Source of the DNA: SZUA-430 sp964647355
GTDB taxonomy: Bacteria > Pseudomonadota > Alphaproteobacteria > Micropepsales > Micropepsaceae
Assembly: GCA_964647355.1 (NCBI GenBank)
Contig: CAZYGK010000013.1
Location: 1-47,806, forward strand
DNA: 47,806 nt
Reading direction: 5' to 3'
Position 1 is the first letter of the stretch. Each line of letters opens with the position of its first letter. The position numbers and the translations under genes are program-made. This document shows, one piece after another, positions 1 to 8,429 of this stretch. The notes below the pieces were generated by a model. The model was given only the letters and a program-made list of their open reading frames with translations. It ran no database searches and was not told where the DNA came from.

Positions 1-257
1 CCGGCAAAGATGTGGGAGTAGGGCAGCTCCCGCATCTGCTTCGCCGCCGCCTCGACCAGCCGCTCCTCGCTGTAGCCCAGGCTCACGCACCAAAGCCCAG
101 CCATCGCATCGATGTAATCGCGCCCGCGATTGTCGAACACCCGTATCCCGCGCCCCCGCTCCAGGATCAGCGGCCCCACCTCCCGATGCCGCGCGAGGTT
201 GGTGTACGGATGGATCAGCGCCTCGACATCGCGCGTCTGAGCATTGGTGAGGGTCAT
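1..257 (-). CDS. Class III (omega) aminotransferase, N-terminal part, cut by window edge
   Basis: Only the first 85 codons are present; the gene runs off the left edge. The ATG at 257-255 opens a protein beginning MTLTNAQTRDVEALIHPYTN. It continues with a segment reading GIRVFDNRGRDYIDAMAGLW, the typical opening of PLP-dependent class III aminotransferases of the omega-amino acid:pyruvate or 4-aminobutyrate type. In that family this segment precedes the GLW-(C/S)-(V/N)-(S/N)-GY turn that shapes the substrate pocket, seen here as GLWCVSLGY. The PLP lysine lies outside the window, so substrate and activity cannot be judged. The gene is divergent from the acyl-CoA synthetase at 415, with 157 bp between the two start codons. 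Confidence 0.85.
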   Translation of the reverse strand, partial: MTLTNAQTRDVEALIHPYTNLARHREVGPLILERGRGIRVFDNRGRDYIDAMAGLWCVSLGYSEERLVEAAAKQMRELPYSHIFA

Positions 258-414
258 GAGGGGTGTCCGGAAATGTGATCGTTGCACGCTTGGACGACTG
301 AGACTGACGGGTCAACCCCCAGCCGTGCATCCAACAACCGTCCGGGGCCGTATTGTCCCGCACCACCGCCGCCCCTAAAGTCCCCGGCAAAACCACCCTC
401 CGGAGGAAACTCAC

Positions 415-2058
415 ATGCTCGGCTCCATGCAGGATTGGCCCCTGGTCGTTCCGCAGATTCTCGACCACGCCATGCGCTTCCATGGCGAGCGCGAAGTCGT
501 CACCCGCTCTGTCGAAGGCCCAATCGTCCGCACGAACTACGCGCAGATCCACTCGCGCGCGCGGAAGGTGGCGAAGGCTCTGACGCGGCGCGGCATCAAA
601 CTCGGCGACCGCATCGGCACGCTCGCCTGGAACACCGGCCGTCACTTGGAGGCCTGGTACGGCATCATGGGCATCGGTGCGGTCTGCCACACGATCAACC
701 CGCGTTTGTTCCCGGAGCAGATCGTCTACATCGTCAACCACGCCGAAGACCGCATGATCTTCGTCGATCTCACCTTCGTGCCGCTGCTCGAGAAGGTCGC
801 GAAGCAAATCGACGGCGTCGAAACCTTCGTCATCCTGACCGACAAAGCCCACATGCCGCAGACGAGCCTGAAAAACGCGATCGCGTTCGAGGATTTGATC
901 GGCGACGTGGACGACGACTTCCACTGGGTGAAGTTCGACGAGAACACGGCCGCCGGCCTCTGCTACACGTCGGGCACGACCGGTAATCCCAAGGGCGTGC
1001 TGTACTCGCACCGTTCGAACGTGCTGCACGCGCTGGCCGTCAACGGTGGCGATTGCGTCGGCGCGAAGTCGACCGATACGCTGCTGCCCGTGGTGCCGAT
1101 GTTTCACGCCAACGCCTGGGCGACGACGTTCGCCTGTCCGTCGGTTGGCGCGAAGATGGTGATGCCGGGCGCAAAGCTCGACGGCCCTAGCGTGTACGAA
1201 CTCCTCGACACCGAGAAGGTGACGATCAGCGCCGCCGTGCCGACGGTGTGGCAGATGCTGCTCGCTCACATGGAAGCGAACAATTTGAAGCTGCCCTACC
1301 TGCGCAAGGTGATGATCGGCGGCTCCGCTTGCCCGCCCTCGATGATCGAGACGTTCGAGAAGAAATACGAAGTCGAAGTCATGCACGCCTGGGGCATGAC
1401 CGAGATGTCGCCCGTCGGCACGATCGGCTCCTACAAGGCTGGCATGGAAGACATGCCGTGGCCCGAGCAGTTGAAGGTGAAATCGAAGCAAGGCCGCGCG
1501 ATGTTCACCGTCGAAATGAAGATCACCGACGACAACGGCAAGGACCTGCCGCACGACGGCAAGGCGTTCGGTCATCTGATGGTGCGCGGCCCCGCGATTT
1601 CGCGCAGCTACTTCAAGGGCGAAGGCGGCCGCCACGGCACGGACTCGATCGTCGACAAGGACGGCTGGTTCGACACCGGCGACATCGCGACGCTCGACCC
1701 GCTCGGCTTCATGCAGATCACCGACCGCGCGAAGGACGTCATCAAATCCGGCGGCGAGTGGATCTCCTCGATCGACGTCGAAAACGTCGCCGTCGGCTGC
1801 CCGGGCGTCGCGATCGCGGCCGTGATCGGCGTCGCGCACCCGAAATGGGACGAGCGCCCGCTCCTCATCATCACCCGCAAACCGGACTCGAAAGTGACGA
1901 AGGAAGAAGTCCTGAAATACCTCGAAGGCAAGATCGCCAAATGGTGGATGCCCGACGATGTCGCCTTCGTGAACGAAATCCCGCTCACCGCGACCGGCAA
2001 AATCCAAAAGGTGGCGCTGCGCGAGCAGTTCAAGACGTACAAACTACCGACTGCGTAG
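415..2058 (+). CDS. Acyl-CoA synthetase (AMP-forming)
   Basis: A 547-residue ANL-superfamily ligase, full length for the family. It activates a carboxylic acid as acyl-AMP and then transfers it to CoA. The P-loop-like motif YTSGTTGNPKG is at residues 184-194. The adenine-binding/TGxxE region is HAWGMTEMSP (near 323), the GWFDTGDIA motif with the ribose-binding Asp follows, and the C-terminal catalytic lysine is in TATGKIQKVALRE. The N-terminus (LVVPQILDHAM) resembles the alphaproteobacterial medium/long-chain and 3-methylthiopropionyl-CoA ligase group, but the substrate cannot be read from sequence. The start is supported by the ribosome binding site GGAGG ten bases upstream. An inverted repeat of the dispersed family begins 9 bases after the stop codon. 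Confidence 0.93.
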   Translation: MLGSMQDWPLVVPQILDHAMRFHGEREVVTRSVEGPIVRTNYAQIHSRARKVAKALTRRGIKLGDRIGTLAWNTGRHLEAWYGIMGIGAVCHTINPRLFPEQIVYIVNHAEDRMIFVDLTFVPLLEKVAKQIDGVETFVILTDKAHMPQTSLKNAIAFEDLIGDVDDDFHWVKFDENTAAGLCYTSGTTGNPKGVLYSHRSNVLHALAVNGGDCVGAKSTDTLLPVVPMFHANAWATTFACPSVGAKMVMPGAKLDGPSVYELLDTEKVTISAAVPTVWQMLLAHMEANNLKLPYLRKVMIGGSACPPSMIETFEKKYEVEVMHAWGMTEMSPVGTIGSYKAGMEDMPWPEQLKVKSKQGRAMFTVEMKITDDNGKDLPHDGKAFGHLMVRGPAISRSYFKGEGGRHGTDSIVDKDGWFDTGDIATLDPLGFMQITDRAKDVIKSGGEWISSIDVENVAVGCPGVAIAAVIGVAHPKWDERPLLIITRKPDSKVTKEEVLKYLEGKIAKWWMPDDVAFVNEIPLTATGKIQKVALREQFKTYKLPTA

Positions 2059-2067
2059 ATCTTCTTC

Positions 2068-2148
2068 CTGGGACCGCTGGCCTCTGGCCGGCTCTTCCTT
2101 GCGCAGTCTTCGCCGCGTCAAGAGCCGGCTGGAAGCCGGCGGTCCCAG
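2068..2148. repeat. Dispersed intergenic inverted repeat, copy 1
   Basis: Ends CTGGGACCGC (2068-2077) and GCGGTCCCAG (2139-2148) are perfect complements. A second perfect 10-bp pair, GCCGGCTCTT (2087-2096) with AAGAGCCGGC (2120-2129), lies inside. It starts 9 bp after the acyl-CoA synthetase stop codon. It belongs with the copies at 14134, 22015, 24492, 25093, 27335 and 38933. It may act as a terminator, but it has no U-tract. Confidence 0.8.
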
Positions 2149-2238
2149 AAAGGCTGCCCGCCGTGCGTTGCGGGCAAACGCCGCCTTGCGGCGCGCGCCG
2201 CCGCCCGCCACACTCCCGCCCGATTTGGAGGGATTGGG

Positions 2239-2964
2239 ATGAACAGACATTTCGCACGCCTGGCGTTGATCGCGGGCCTCGTCGCCGCCGCCTTTGTAGC
2301 CGGCGCGGCTCCCGCATACCGCTACGCTGGCTTCAGCCTTGAACACGCCTTCGCGCTCATGACCTGGGGCGTCTACGCCGCCGCGGGCGCAGCCGTTCTC
2401 GCGATCCTCTGGATCATCTTCTCTGTGATTGGGCGCTCGATGGAAGGCCTGATGTCCTTCATCCTCGCCCTCGTGCTGGCGATCGGCGCCGCCTACATGC
2501 CGCTCAACATGCGCGCAACCGCGGCGAAGTTGCCGTTCATCCACGACGTGACGACCGACACGGCCAATCCGCCGGCCTTCGTTGCCATCGCGCCCTTGCG
2601 TGCAGACGCGCCGAACGGCGTCGACTACAAGACCGATCCGGCCGAGCAGCAAAAGGGCTATTCGGACATCGTGCCGCTCGTCCTGCCGGACGTTGCGCCC
2701 GCCGACCTGTTCAAGCGCGCCGAAGCAACCGCGCGCGCGATGAACTGGGAAATCGTCGCCGCCGAAGCCGCCGAAGGCCGCATCGAAGCGACCGACACGA
2801 CCGCCTGGTGGGGCTTCAAAGACGACATCGTCATCCGCATTGCTACCGAAGGCACGGGCTCGCGCCTCGACATCCGCTCCATGTCGCGCGTCGGCAAGTC
2901 CGACATCGGCAAGAACGCCGAACGTATCCGCGCCTTCCTCGCGAAGGTGAAAGAGGCGAAGTAG
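2239..2964 (+). CDS. DUF1499 family membrane protein
   Basis: A 241-residue protein with about three hydrophobic segments in the first 90 residues (roughly 7-27, 36-58 and 66-83), then a soluble domain. The C-terminal half, from about SDIVPLVLPDVAPADLFKRA to SRLDIRSMSRVGKSDIGKNA, carries the hallmark pattern of DUF1499: an alternating strand/helix domain with an RSxSRxGxxDxGxNxxRI motif. The family has no established biochemical function. The ribosome binding site GGAGGGATTGGG directly precedes the ATG. The next gene begins on the base after this stop codon, so the two are almost certainly one transcription unit. Confidence 0.88.
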   Translation: MNRHFARLALIAGLVAAAFVAGAAPAYRYAGFSLEHAFALMTWGVYAAAGAAVLAILWIIFSVIGRSMEGLMSFILALVLAIGAAYMPLNMRATAAKLPFIHDVTTDTANPPAFVAIAPLRADAPNGVDYKTDPAEQQKGYSDIVPLVLPDVAPADLFKRAEATARAMNWEIVAAEAAEGRIEATDTTAWWGFKDDIVIRIATEGTGSRLDIRSMSRVGKSDIGKNAERIRAFLAKVKEAK

Positions 2965-3897
2965 GTGAAAGCCGCCGACCTCAACGTCGAGCTTCCGAAA
3001 CTCCCCGTAGACCGCACCTATGACGCGGCCTACGGGAAGGTCGTGGAAATCTCGCCGCTGATCCGCCGCGTCTGCGCGGAAAACCCGAACGCGTTCACGT
3101 TCAAGGGCACCGGCACCTACATCGTCGGCCGCGGCAAGGTCGCCGTCATCGACCCAGGTCCGCTGCTCGACGAACACGTCGAGGCGTTGAAGGCGGCGCT
3201 GAAAGACGAAACCGTCACCCACATCCTGATCACCCACACGCACAACGACCACTCGCCGGCGGCAGCCCCGCTCAAAGCCGCAACCGGCGCCAAGACCTAC
3301 GCCTTCGGCCCGCATGGCGCCGGCAAGAAGCACGAAGGCATCGACGTGGAGGAGGGCGGCGACACCGCGTTCCACCCCGACGTCGTCGTCAAAGACGGCG
3401 ACACGATCAAAGGCGACGGCTGGACGTTCGACGCGCTCTACACGCCGGGTCACACCTCAAACCACCTCTGCTTTGCGCTACGCGAGGAGAAGGCGTTGTT
3501 CTCCGGCGATCACGTCATGGGCTGGTCGACGACGGTCATCGCCCCGCCCGACGGCGACATGGCGCAATACTTCGCAAGTCTGAAGAAGCTGACCACGCGC
3601 GACGACCGCACGTACTACCCGACGCACGGAAACCCGATCGCGAACCCGCAAGCCTTCGTCCGTACGCTGATCGAGCATCGCCACGCCCGCGAACGCCAAA
3701 TCGAGGTCTGCCTGCAACGCGGCCTCGCGCGCATCCCCGAGATGGTCGCCGTGATCTACTCCGAAGTCGACAGCCGCCTGCACCCGGCGGCGAGCATGTC
3801 CGTGCTCGCTCACCTCCAGCACATGGTCGCAACCGGCCGTGCGGTGACGGAGGCCCCCCCTACGTCGACAAGTGCTTACCGTCCCGCGCGCGTTTGA
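2965..3897 (+). CDS. MBL-fold metallo-hydrolase (LACTB2-like)
   Basis: A 310-residue metallo-beta-lactamase-fold hydrolase. The metal ligands are visible as HTHNDH (the HxHxDH motif, about residues 92-97), the histidine in TPGHTSNHLC, the aspartate in FSGDHVMGW and a late histidine in YPTHGNP. The C-terminal helices (CLQRGLARIPEMVAVIYSEV) match the winged-helix tail of the LACTB2/RNase Z-like subgroup, which contains nucleases and thioesterases, so the substrate is open. It starts with GTG immediately after the DUF1499 stop with zero spacing, pointing to translational coupling. Its last 38 bp overlap the 3' end of the convergent LysR gene. Confidence 0.88.
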   Translation: MKAADLNVELPKLPVDRTYDAAYGKVVEISPLIRRVCAENPNAFTFKGTGTYIVGRGKVAVIDPGPLLDEHVEALKAALKDETVTHILITHTHNDHSPAAAPLKAATGAKTYAFGPHGAGKKHEGIDVEEGGDTAFHPDVVVKDGDTIKGDGWTFDALYTPGHTSNHLCFALREEKALFSGDHVMGWSTTVIAPPDGDMAQYFASLKKLTTRDDRTYYPTHGNPIANPQAFVRTLIEHRHARERQIEVCLQRGLARIPEMVAVIYSEVDSRLHPAASMSVLAHLQHMVATGRAVTEAPPTSTSAYRPARV

Positions 3898-4768
3898 AGT
3901 GCGCCTTCGCGGCGTCGATAAACGCCCGCACGTTCGGTGAGGCGGCGCGCGCCGCCTGAAACACCAGGCTGATCGGAATGGCCGGCGGCGCATGCGCGTC
4001 GAGCACGGTCTTCAGCCGGCCCGCCTTGACCGCCTTGCTCACCTGATAGGACAAAGCGCGCGCAATCCCGAGCCCCGCTTCCGCCGCCGCTATCGACGCA
4101 TCGCCGCTGTTGACGATGAGGCGCGGCCGAACCTTGACGCCGGTCTTGCCGCGCGGGCCGAAGCGCAACTCGTCGCCGCTGCCGAGCCCGGTGAACGCGA
4201 TGACGTCGTGCGCGCGCAAGTCCGCAGGCGCGTGCGGCACGCCACGCGCTTTCAGATAGGCGGGGCTGGCAACGAATACGCGCCGCACCTCGCCGACCGG
4301 CACAGCGCGCAGCGCGCTGTCCTCCAGTTGATCAATGCGCACCGCGACGTCGATACCTTCCTCGACTAGCTGCACAATCCGGTCGATCAGGAGCAACCGC
4401 ACGGACAGCTCCGGATGCGCTTTCAGCAGCGCCCCTACGATCGGCAACACATGCATCCGCCCCAGCATCACCGACGCCGTCACGTTGAGCGTGCCTTGCG
4501 GTCGTGACTGTGCCCCGGCGAGCATCTGGTCCGCGTCGTTCATCTCCGCTAGAACCGTCCGCGCGCGGCCGAGATACGCACTGCCCTCGTCGGTGAGCCG
4601 CACCGCGCGCGTCGTGCGATGCAAAAGCTGTGTGCCCAGCCGGTCCTCCAACGCGGCGATCGCCCGCGTCGCGGCCTGAGGCGAGATGCGCAAGCGCCGC
4701 GCCGCCGCAGCGAAAGAGCCTTCGTCGGCGATCGTCACGAACGTTGAAAGTTCGGCAAAGCGGTCCAT
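3860..4768 (-). CDS. LysR family transcriptional regulator
   Basis: A 302-residue LysR-type regulator. The N-terminal winged helix-turn-helix (about residues 1-60) contains FAAAARRLRISPQAATRAI. The remainder is the periplasmic-binding-protein-like effector domain, of the CrgA/DsdC-like subgroup by style (RPQGTLNVTASVMLGR). The start MDRFAELSTF at 4768 is preferred over an in-frame ATG at 4852. The conserved domain begins exactly at 4768, and the upstream codons would run through a perfect palindrome (4773-4795). The gene is divergent from the flavin-binding protein at 4868, the usual layout for a LysR regulator and its target. Its 3' end overlaps the MBL hydrolase by 38 bp. Confidence 0.9.
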   Translation of the reverse strand: MDRFAELSTFVTIADEGSFAAAARRLRISPQAATRAIAALEDRLGTQLLHRTTRAVRLTDEGSAYLGRARTVLAEMNDADQMLAGAQSRPQGTLNVTASVMLGRMHVLPIVGALLKAHPELSVRLLLIDRIVQLVEEGIDVAVRIDQLEDSALRAVPVGEVRRVFVASPAYLKARGVPHAPADLRAHDVIAFTGLGSGDELRFGPRGKTGVKVRPRLIVNSGDASIAAAEAGLGIARALSYQVSKAVKAGRLKTVLDAHAPPAIPISLVFQAARAASPNVRAFIDAAKAHFKRARDGKHLST

Positions 4769-4772
4769 TCCA

Positions 4773-4795
4773 ATTATTCCACAATACGGAATAAT
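4773..4795. promoter_or_regulatory. Candidate LysR operator (perfect inverted repeat)
   Basis: ATTATTCC, 7 bases, then GGAATAAT: an 8-bp perfect dyad in the 99-bp space between the divergent LysR gene and the gene at 4868. It ends 5 bp before the LysR start codon, so binding would be expected to repress LysR's own expression. AT-rich dyads of this size are typical LysR-type operators; the assignment is inferred. Confidence 0.65.
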
Positions 4796-4867
4796 GACTT
4801 CCGAATTGTCCCGCTTATCCCAACCGCCTGCAAGCGCCATCTTGCTCCTCAAACGGAGTTAAGCACG

Positions 4868-5440
4868 ATGGCCCGCCGCTATACCGAATTGCTGTTCACG
4901 CCGACCGTGCGCGCATTGCAGGAAACGCATGGTTCGCGCGAAGCCTACGCCGCCTTCGACGACCCCCAAACGCCGCCCCGCGACCGCTTGGGCGAGGCCG
5001 AACAAGCCTTCATCGCCGCGCGCGACAGCTTCTATATGGCGAGCGTCTCCGAAACCGGTTGGCCCTACATGCAACATCGCGGCGGCCCCAAGGGCTTCCT
5101 CAAAGTGTTGGACGACAAGACGCTTGCCTTCGCCGACTACCGCGGCAACAGGCAATACCTCAGCGCCGGCAACACGCTGAAGGACGACCGGGTCAGCTTG
5201 TTCCTGATGGACTACGTACACCGCCGCCGGCTGAAGCTGCTCGGCCACGCGCGCTTCGTGACCGCAAGCGAGGACCCAGCGCTGCTCGCCCGCGTGCGCG
5301 ACGACTACGGCGCGAAGATCGAGCATGTCGTCGTCATTACGGTTGAAGCGTTCGACTGGAATTGTCCGCAACACATCACACCGCGCTTCACCGAAGAAGA
5401 GATCACCGCCATTCTGGACGCCGAACGCCCGCGCAGTTGA
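4868..5440 (+). CDS. Pyridoxamine 5'-phosphate oxidase-like flavin-binding protein
   Basis: A 190-residue split-barrel protein of the PNPOx-like superfamily. The segment FIAARDSFYMASVSETGWPY followed by QHRGGPKGFLKVLD is the standard FMN-binding opening of this group, and FADYRGNRQYLSAGN and RVSLFLMDY are the next conserved strands. Members bind FMN, F420 or heme and reduce or detoxify varied compounds; the true pyridoxine substrate residues are not evident. It is divergent from the LysR regulator across the 4773-4795 palindrome. A glutathione transferase gene follows after 54 bp, which suggests a small stress or xenobiotic operon controlled by that LysR protein. Confidence 0.85.
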   Translation: MARRYTELLFTPTVRALQETHGSREAYAAFDDPQTPPRDRLGEAEQAFIAARDSFYMASVSETGWPYMQHRGGPKGFLKVLDDKTLAFADYRGNRQYLSAGNTLKDDRVSLFLMDYVHRRRLKLLGHARFVTASEDPALLARVRDDYGAKIEHVVVITVEAFDWNCPQHITPRFTEEEITAILDAERPRS

Positions 5441-5494
5441 CACAGCCGCCCGCCGGTGCTTTCACAAGCCCGATCCAAAAACGGAGACCACCCC

Positions 5495-6106
5495 ATGAAG
5501 TTCTACAACTCGGTCGGCCCCAACCCCCGCGCCGTGCGCATGTTCATGGCCGAAAAAGGCCTCGACATTCCGAAGGTCGAAGTCGACCTAATGAAGGGCG
5601 AAAACCGCCAAGCCGCCTACACGGCGAAGAACACCGCGGGCCAAATGCCCTGCCTCGAACTTGACGACGGCACCGTCGTGGCCGAAATCACGGCGATCTG
5701 CGAATACCTCGAAGACACGCACCCGCGCCCCGCGCTCATCGGCTCGACGCCGAAGGAGAAGGCAGAGACGCGCATGTGGACGCGCCGCATCGACCTCAAC
5801 GTCTGCGAGCCGATGGCGAACGGCTTCCGCTTTAGCCAAGGTTTGCCGCTGTTCCAAAATCGCATCCCGACCGCGCCGGAAGCCGCCGACGGCCTGAAGC
5901 GCATCGCGCAAGACCGGCTGCTCTGGCTGGACAAGCAGCTCACTGGCCGTCAATGGATCTGCGGCGACCGCTTCACCTACGCCGACATCCACCTCTTCGC
6001 GTTCTTGGATTTCGGCAAGCAAGTCGGCCAACCGCTCAACCCCGAAGCCAAAACGATCGCCGCCATCGTCGAGCGCATCCGCGACCGCCCAAGCGCAAAG
6101 GCCTAA
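5495..6106 (+). CDS. Glutathione S-transferase family protein
   Basis: A 203-residue cytosolic GST. The N-terminal thioredoxin-fold domain (residues 1-80) starts MKFYNSVGPNPRAVRMFMAE and contains the cis-proline motif as GQMPCLELDD. The glutathione gamma-glutamyl contact is in AEITAICEYLED. The C-terminal all-helical domain contains FTYADIHLFAFLDF, the N-capping box of this fold. The start at 5495 follows a GGAGAC ribosome binding site; an earlier in-frame ATG lacks one. It lies 54 bp after the flavin-binding gene in the same direction, and a 13-bp stem-loop follows the stop. The usual role would be conjugation or glutathione-dependent reduction of an electrophile. Confidence 0.9.
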   Translation: MKFYNSVGPNPRAVRMFMAEKGLDIPKVEVDLMKGENRQAAYTAKNTAGQMPCLELDDGTVVAEITAICEYLEDTHPRPALIGSTPKEKAETRMWTRRIDLNVCEPMANGFRFSQGLPLFQNRIPTAPEAADGLKRIAQDRLLWLDKQLTGRQWICGDRFTYADIHLFAFLDFGKQVGQPLNPEAKTIAAIVERIRDRPSAKA

Positions 6107-6112
6107 TTTCAG

Positions 6113-6149
6113 CGGACGGCGCAGCTGCACAGAGCTGCTGCGCCGTCCG
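6113..6149 (+). terminator. Stem-loop after the GST gene
   Basis: CGGACGGCGCAGC (6113-6125) pairs perfectly with GCTGCGCCGTCCG (6137-6149) around an 11-base loop. It begins 6 bp after the GST stop. There is no T-run, so it is a strong hairpin but only a possible intrinsic terminator or mRNA 3'-end stabiliser. Confidence 0.55.
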
Positions 6150-6225
6150 GCTCGCAAAGCAACTAGCCGTTACTTCGTCTGTCGGCGCGCGCGGTGTAAG
6201 CTCGTTTGAGCTACCGGAGCTTCCC

Positions 6226-7710
6226 ATGCGCTACCGCCACGATCCCGACGGACTTCGCCTCCCCATCAAGATCGATACGGCCTCGAACGGCGAGTACGCG
6301 CCGCTGCCGCTCGACGCCGCTCAAGAGGCCGCGATCGCCTCGGCGCACGCGTGCGTGACCGACAACGCGCGCCGCCAGGGCATCGGACGGCGCGACTTCA
6401 TGGTCTCGGCTTGCGGGGCGGCGACCACGCTTCTCGCCCTCAACGAAGCGCACGCCGCGGCCGGGCGCACCGGCGGTTCGTTCGATCTGCCGAAGCTTGC
6501 TGGCGTCGATAAGGACGTCGCCGCCACGCATCTCGAAGGCAGCGAGTTCATCTTCGACGTCCAGAACCATCACGTGAACGCGCTCGGGCGATGGCGCAAT
6601 CCGAACTCGCCTTGGGTTCGGGGGCTCAAGAACTTCCCGAACGCGGCCTGCACGCACGACATCGGTAAAGACGAGTATGCCTATGTGAACTGCTTCAACG
6701 GAGAGAACTACGTCAAAGACGTCTTCCTCGACTCCGACACGCAGGTCGCCGTGATGTCGATGGTTCCGTCGACGTTCGAAGACGCGCCGCTGACGATCGA
6801 GGAAGCGGCCGCAACGCGGGCGCTCGTCCAAAAGCTCGGACGGGGCCAGCGGCTTTTCCTGCACGGCAAGATCAATCCGAACCTGCCCGGCGACATGAAA
6901 CGGATGGAGGAACTGAAGGACAAGTGGGGCATCATCGCGTGGAAGACCTACACGCAATGGGGTCCGAACGGGGGCCCGGGCTACTTCCTCGACGACGAGA
7001 AGCACGGACTCCCCTTCATCGAGAAGGCGCGCAAGCTGGGTGTCAAGATCATCTGCATCCATAAGGGCCTGCCGTTTGGCCGCCACTCTTACGAACACTC
7101 GACCTGCCGCGATATCGGCGTCGTCGCCCGCAAATATCCCGACATGATATTCATGCTCTACCACTCGGGCTACGACGCGGCGTTGACCGAGGGGCCGTAC
7201 AATCCGGCGAAGGCGGAGGCCGGAGTCGACGCGCTGGTGAAGTCGTTGATCGACAACGGCGTCAAGCCGAACACGAACGTCTACTGCGAACTGGGCTCGA
7301 CCTGGCGCATCCTGATGACGCGCGATCCGGCGCAAGGCGCACACGTCTGGGGCAAGCTCCTGAAATACGTGGGCGAGAACAACGTCATGTGGGGCACGGA
7401 CTGCATCTGGTACGGCTCGCCACAGGATCAGATTCAAGCGTTCCGCGCGTTCCAGATTTCCGATGAATTCGTCGACAAGTACGGCTACCCGAAACTAACG
7501 AAGGACCTCAAAGCCAAAATCTTCGGCGTTAACGCGGCGAAGATCTACGGCGTTGACATACCGGCGGAGCGCAAACGCGCAGCTTCAGACGCGCTCACAC
7601 GGCGAAAGCAAGCCTACCTCGCCGAACGCGACCCTAGCTTCGTCACCTACGGGCCGAAGACGCGGCGCGAGTTCTTCGCGCTGCGAGGCGAGCAAGGTGG
7701 CAGGCTGTAA
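6226..7710 (+). CDS. Amidohydrolase family protein (PF04909-like), probably Tat-exported
   Basis: A 494-residue TIM-barrel metal-dependent hydrolase of the amidohydrolase-2 type. Visible elements are FDVQNHHVNALGRW in place of the N-terminal HxH strand, LFLHGKINPN, IICIHKGLPFG with a likely metal histidine, MLYHSGYD, and the terminal catalytic aspartate in MWGTDCIWYGSP. A twin-arginine stretch GRRDFMVSACGAATTLLALN lies about 52 residues in, followed by an Ala-rich cleavage region. This would be a Tat signal with a very long n-region. The ATG at 6226 has a GGAG 7 bases upstream. The substrate is unknown; relatives include decarboxylases and lactonases acting on aromatic or cyclic acids. Confidence 0.82.
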   Translation: MRYRHDPDGLRLPIKIDTASNGEYAPLPLDAAQEAAIASAHACVTDNARRQGIGRRDFMVSACGAATTLLALNEAHAAAGRTGGSFDLPKLAGVDKDVAATHLEGSEFIFDVQNHHVNALGRWRNPNSPWVRGLKNFPNAACTHDIGKDEYAYVNCFNGENYVKDVFLDSDTQVAVMSMVPSTFEDAPLTIEEAAATRALVQKLGRGQRLFLHGKINPNLPGDMKRMEELKDKWGIIAWKTYTQWGPNGGPGYFLDDEKHGLPFIEKARKLGVKIICIHKGLPFGRHSYEHSTCRDIGVVARKYPDMIFMLYHSGYDAALTEGPYNPAKAEAGVDALVKSLIDNGVKPNTNVYCELGSTWRILMTRDPAQGAHVWGKLLKYVGENNVMWGTDCIWYGSPQDQIQAFRAFQISDEFVDKYGYPKLTKDLKAKIFGVNAAKIYGVDIPAERKRAASDALTRRKQAYLAERDPSFVTYGPKTRREFFALRGEQGGRL

Positions 7711-7781
7711 CGCTGAGTGTCACGCCCACGTGACTGGCTGCGCGTTCGCATTCCTGCTCGCGTACGCACGGGAGGCCGGGC

Positions 7782-8429
7782 CTATCCTGCGAGAAACTCC
7801 TGGAATGGAATTGCCTCTTTGAGGACACGTTCGAAGGATGATCTTTTTTGCAAGCGGTGGAGGTAGGCGGCGACATTCGGATGGCGTTGCTCAAGGCGGA
7901 TGACGGTGTTCGTGTGCCAAAGGGCTGGTGCTGCGGAACAGTCTGCCATGCTGAAGCCCTCGCTTAGGGCCCAAGTTCTGCCCGCCATATCTCTTTCGAG
8001 AATATCTAGGGACGCCCGCAGGTGCGCTCTCGCATTGGGCGCGCCATGCGGATCGCTTCGGCCCAAGATACTCTGCCGATCGGTTACGATTCTTTGAAGC
8101 GGAACCCTCACGTGATGATCGAAGAACCGGTCTCGCAGGCGGACCTTCCAAGCCACGACGGGATTGAAGGGGAGCAGTCTCGTCTCCTCCGGGTAAAACA
8201 AATCCACATACTCGATAATCGCTGTGGCCTCCGCCACGATTTCGCGACGTGATCTGTCCTCCAACACTGGCAGCTCTACCATCGGCCAAACCGATGCGAA
8301 GGACTCACGCGCTGCCGAGGCGCTCGGATCGACCAGGTTGAGCGCAAAGCGAACATCGGACTCGTAAAAGGCCATCAAGACCTTTTGGCAGAGCAATGAG
8401 GGCGGATGCGCATGTAAGACGAGTGTCAT
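7782..8429 (-). CDS. Divergent glutathione S-transferase-like protein
   Basis: A 215-residue protein with a GST-like plan. The start MTLVLHAHPPSLLCQKVLMA resembles the thioredoxin-fold first strand and helix with a Ser/Cys active-site region. VELPVLEDRSRREIVAEATA carries the cis-Pro loop and the E-(S/A)-T-A-I-IEY glutathione-binding motif. The helical domain contains ALSEGFSMADCSAAPALWHT, the FSxAD capping box. It is only distantly related to the GST at 5495. Codon choice is less GC-biased than in the flanking core genes, and the gene sits at the edge of the RAYT/quorum-sensing island. The start at 8429 places the first residues on the GST fold; an upstream in-frame ATG at 8462 is less likely. 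Confidence 0.75.
   Translation of the reverse strand: MTLVLHAHPPSLLCQKVLMAFYESDVRFALNLVDPSASAARESFASVWPMVELPVLEDRSRREIVAEATAIIEYVDLFYPEETRLLPFNPVVAWKVRLRDRFFDHHVRVPLQRIVTDRQSILGRSDPHGAPNARAHLRASLDILERDMAGRTWALSEGFSMADCSAAPALWHTNTVIRLEQRHPNVAAYLHRLQKRSSFERVLKEAIPFQEFLAG

Noticed and set aside
2044..3453. Open frame of over 460 codons on the minus strand
   Set aside because: It is antisense to DUF1499 and the MBL hydrolase and its end crosses the dispersed repeat. There is no domain signal.
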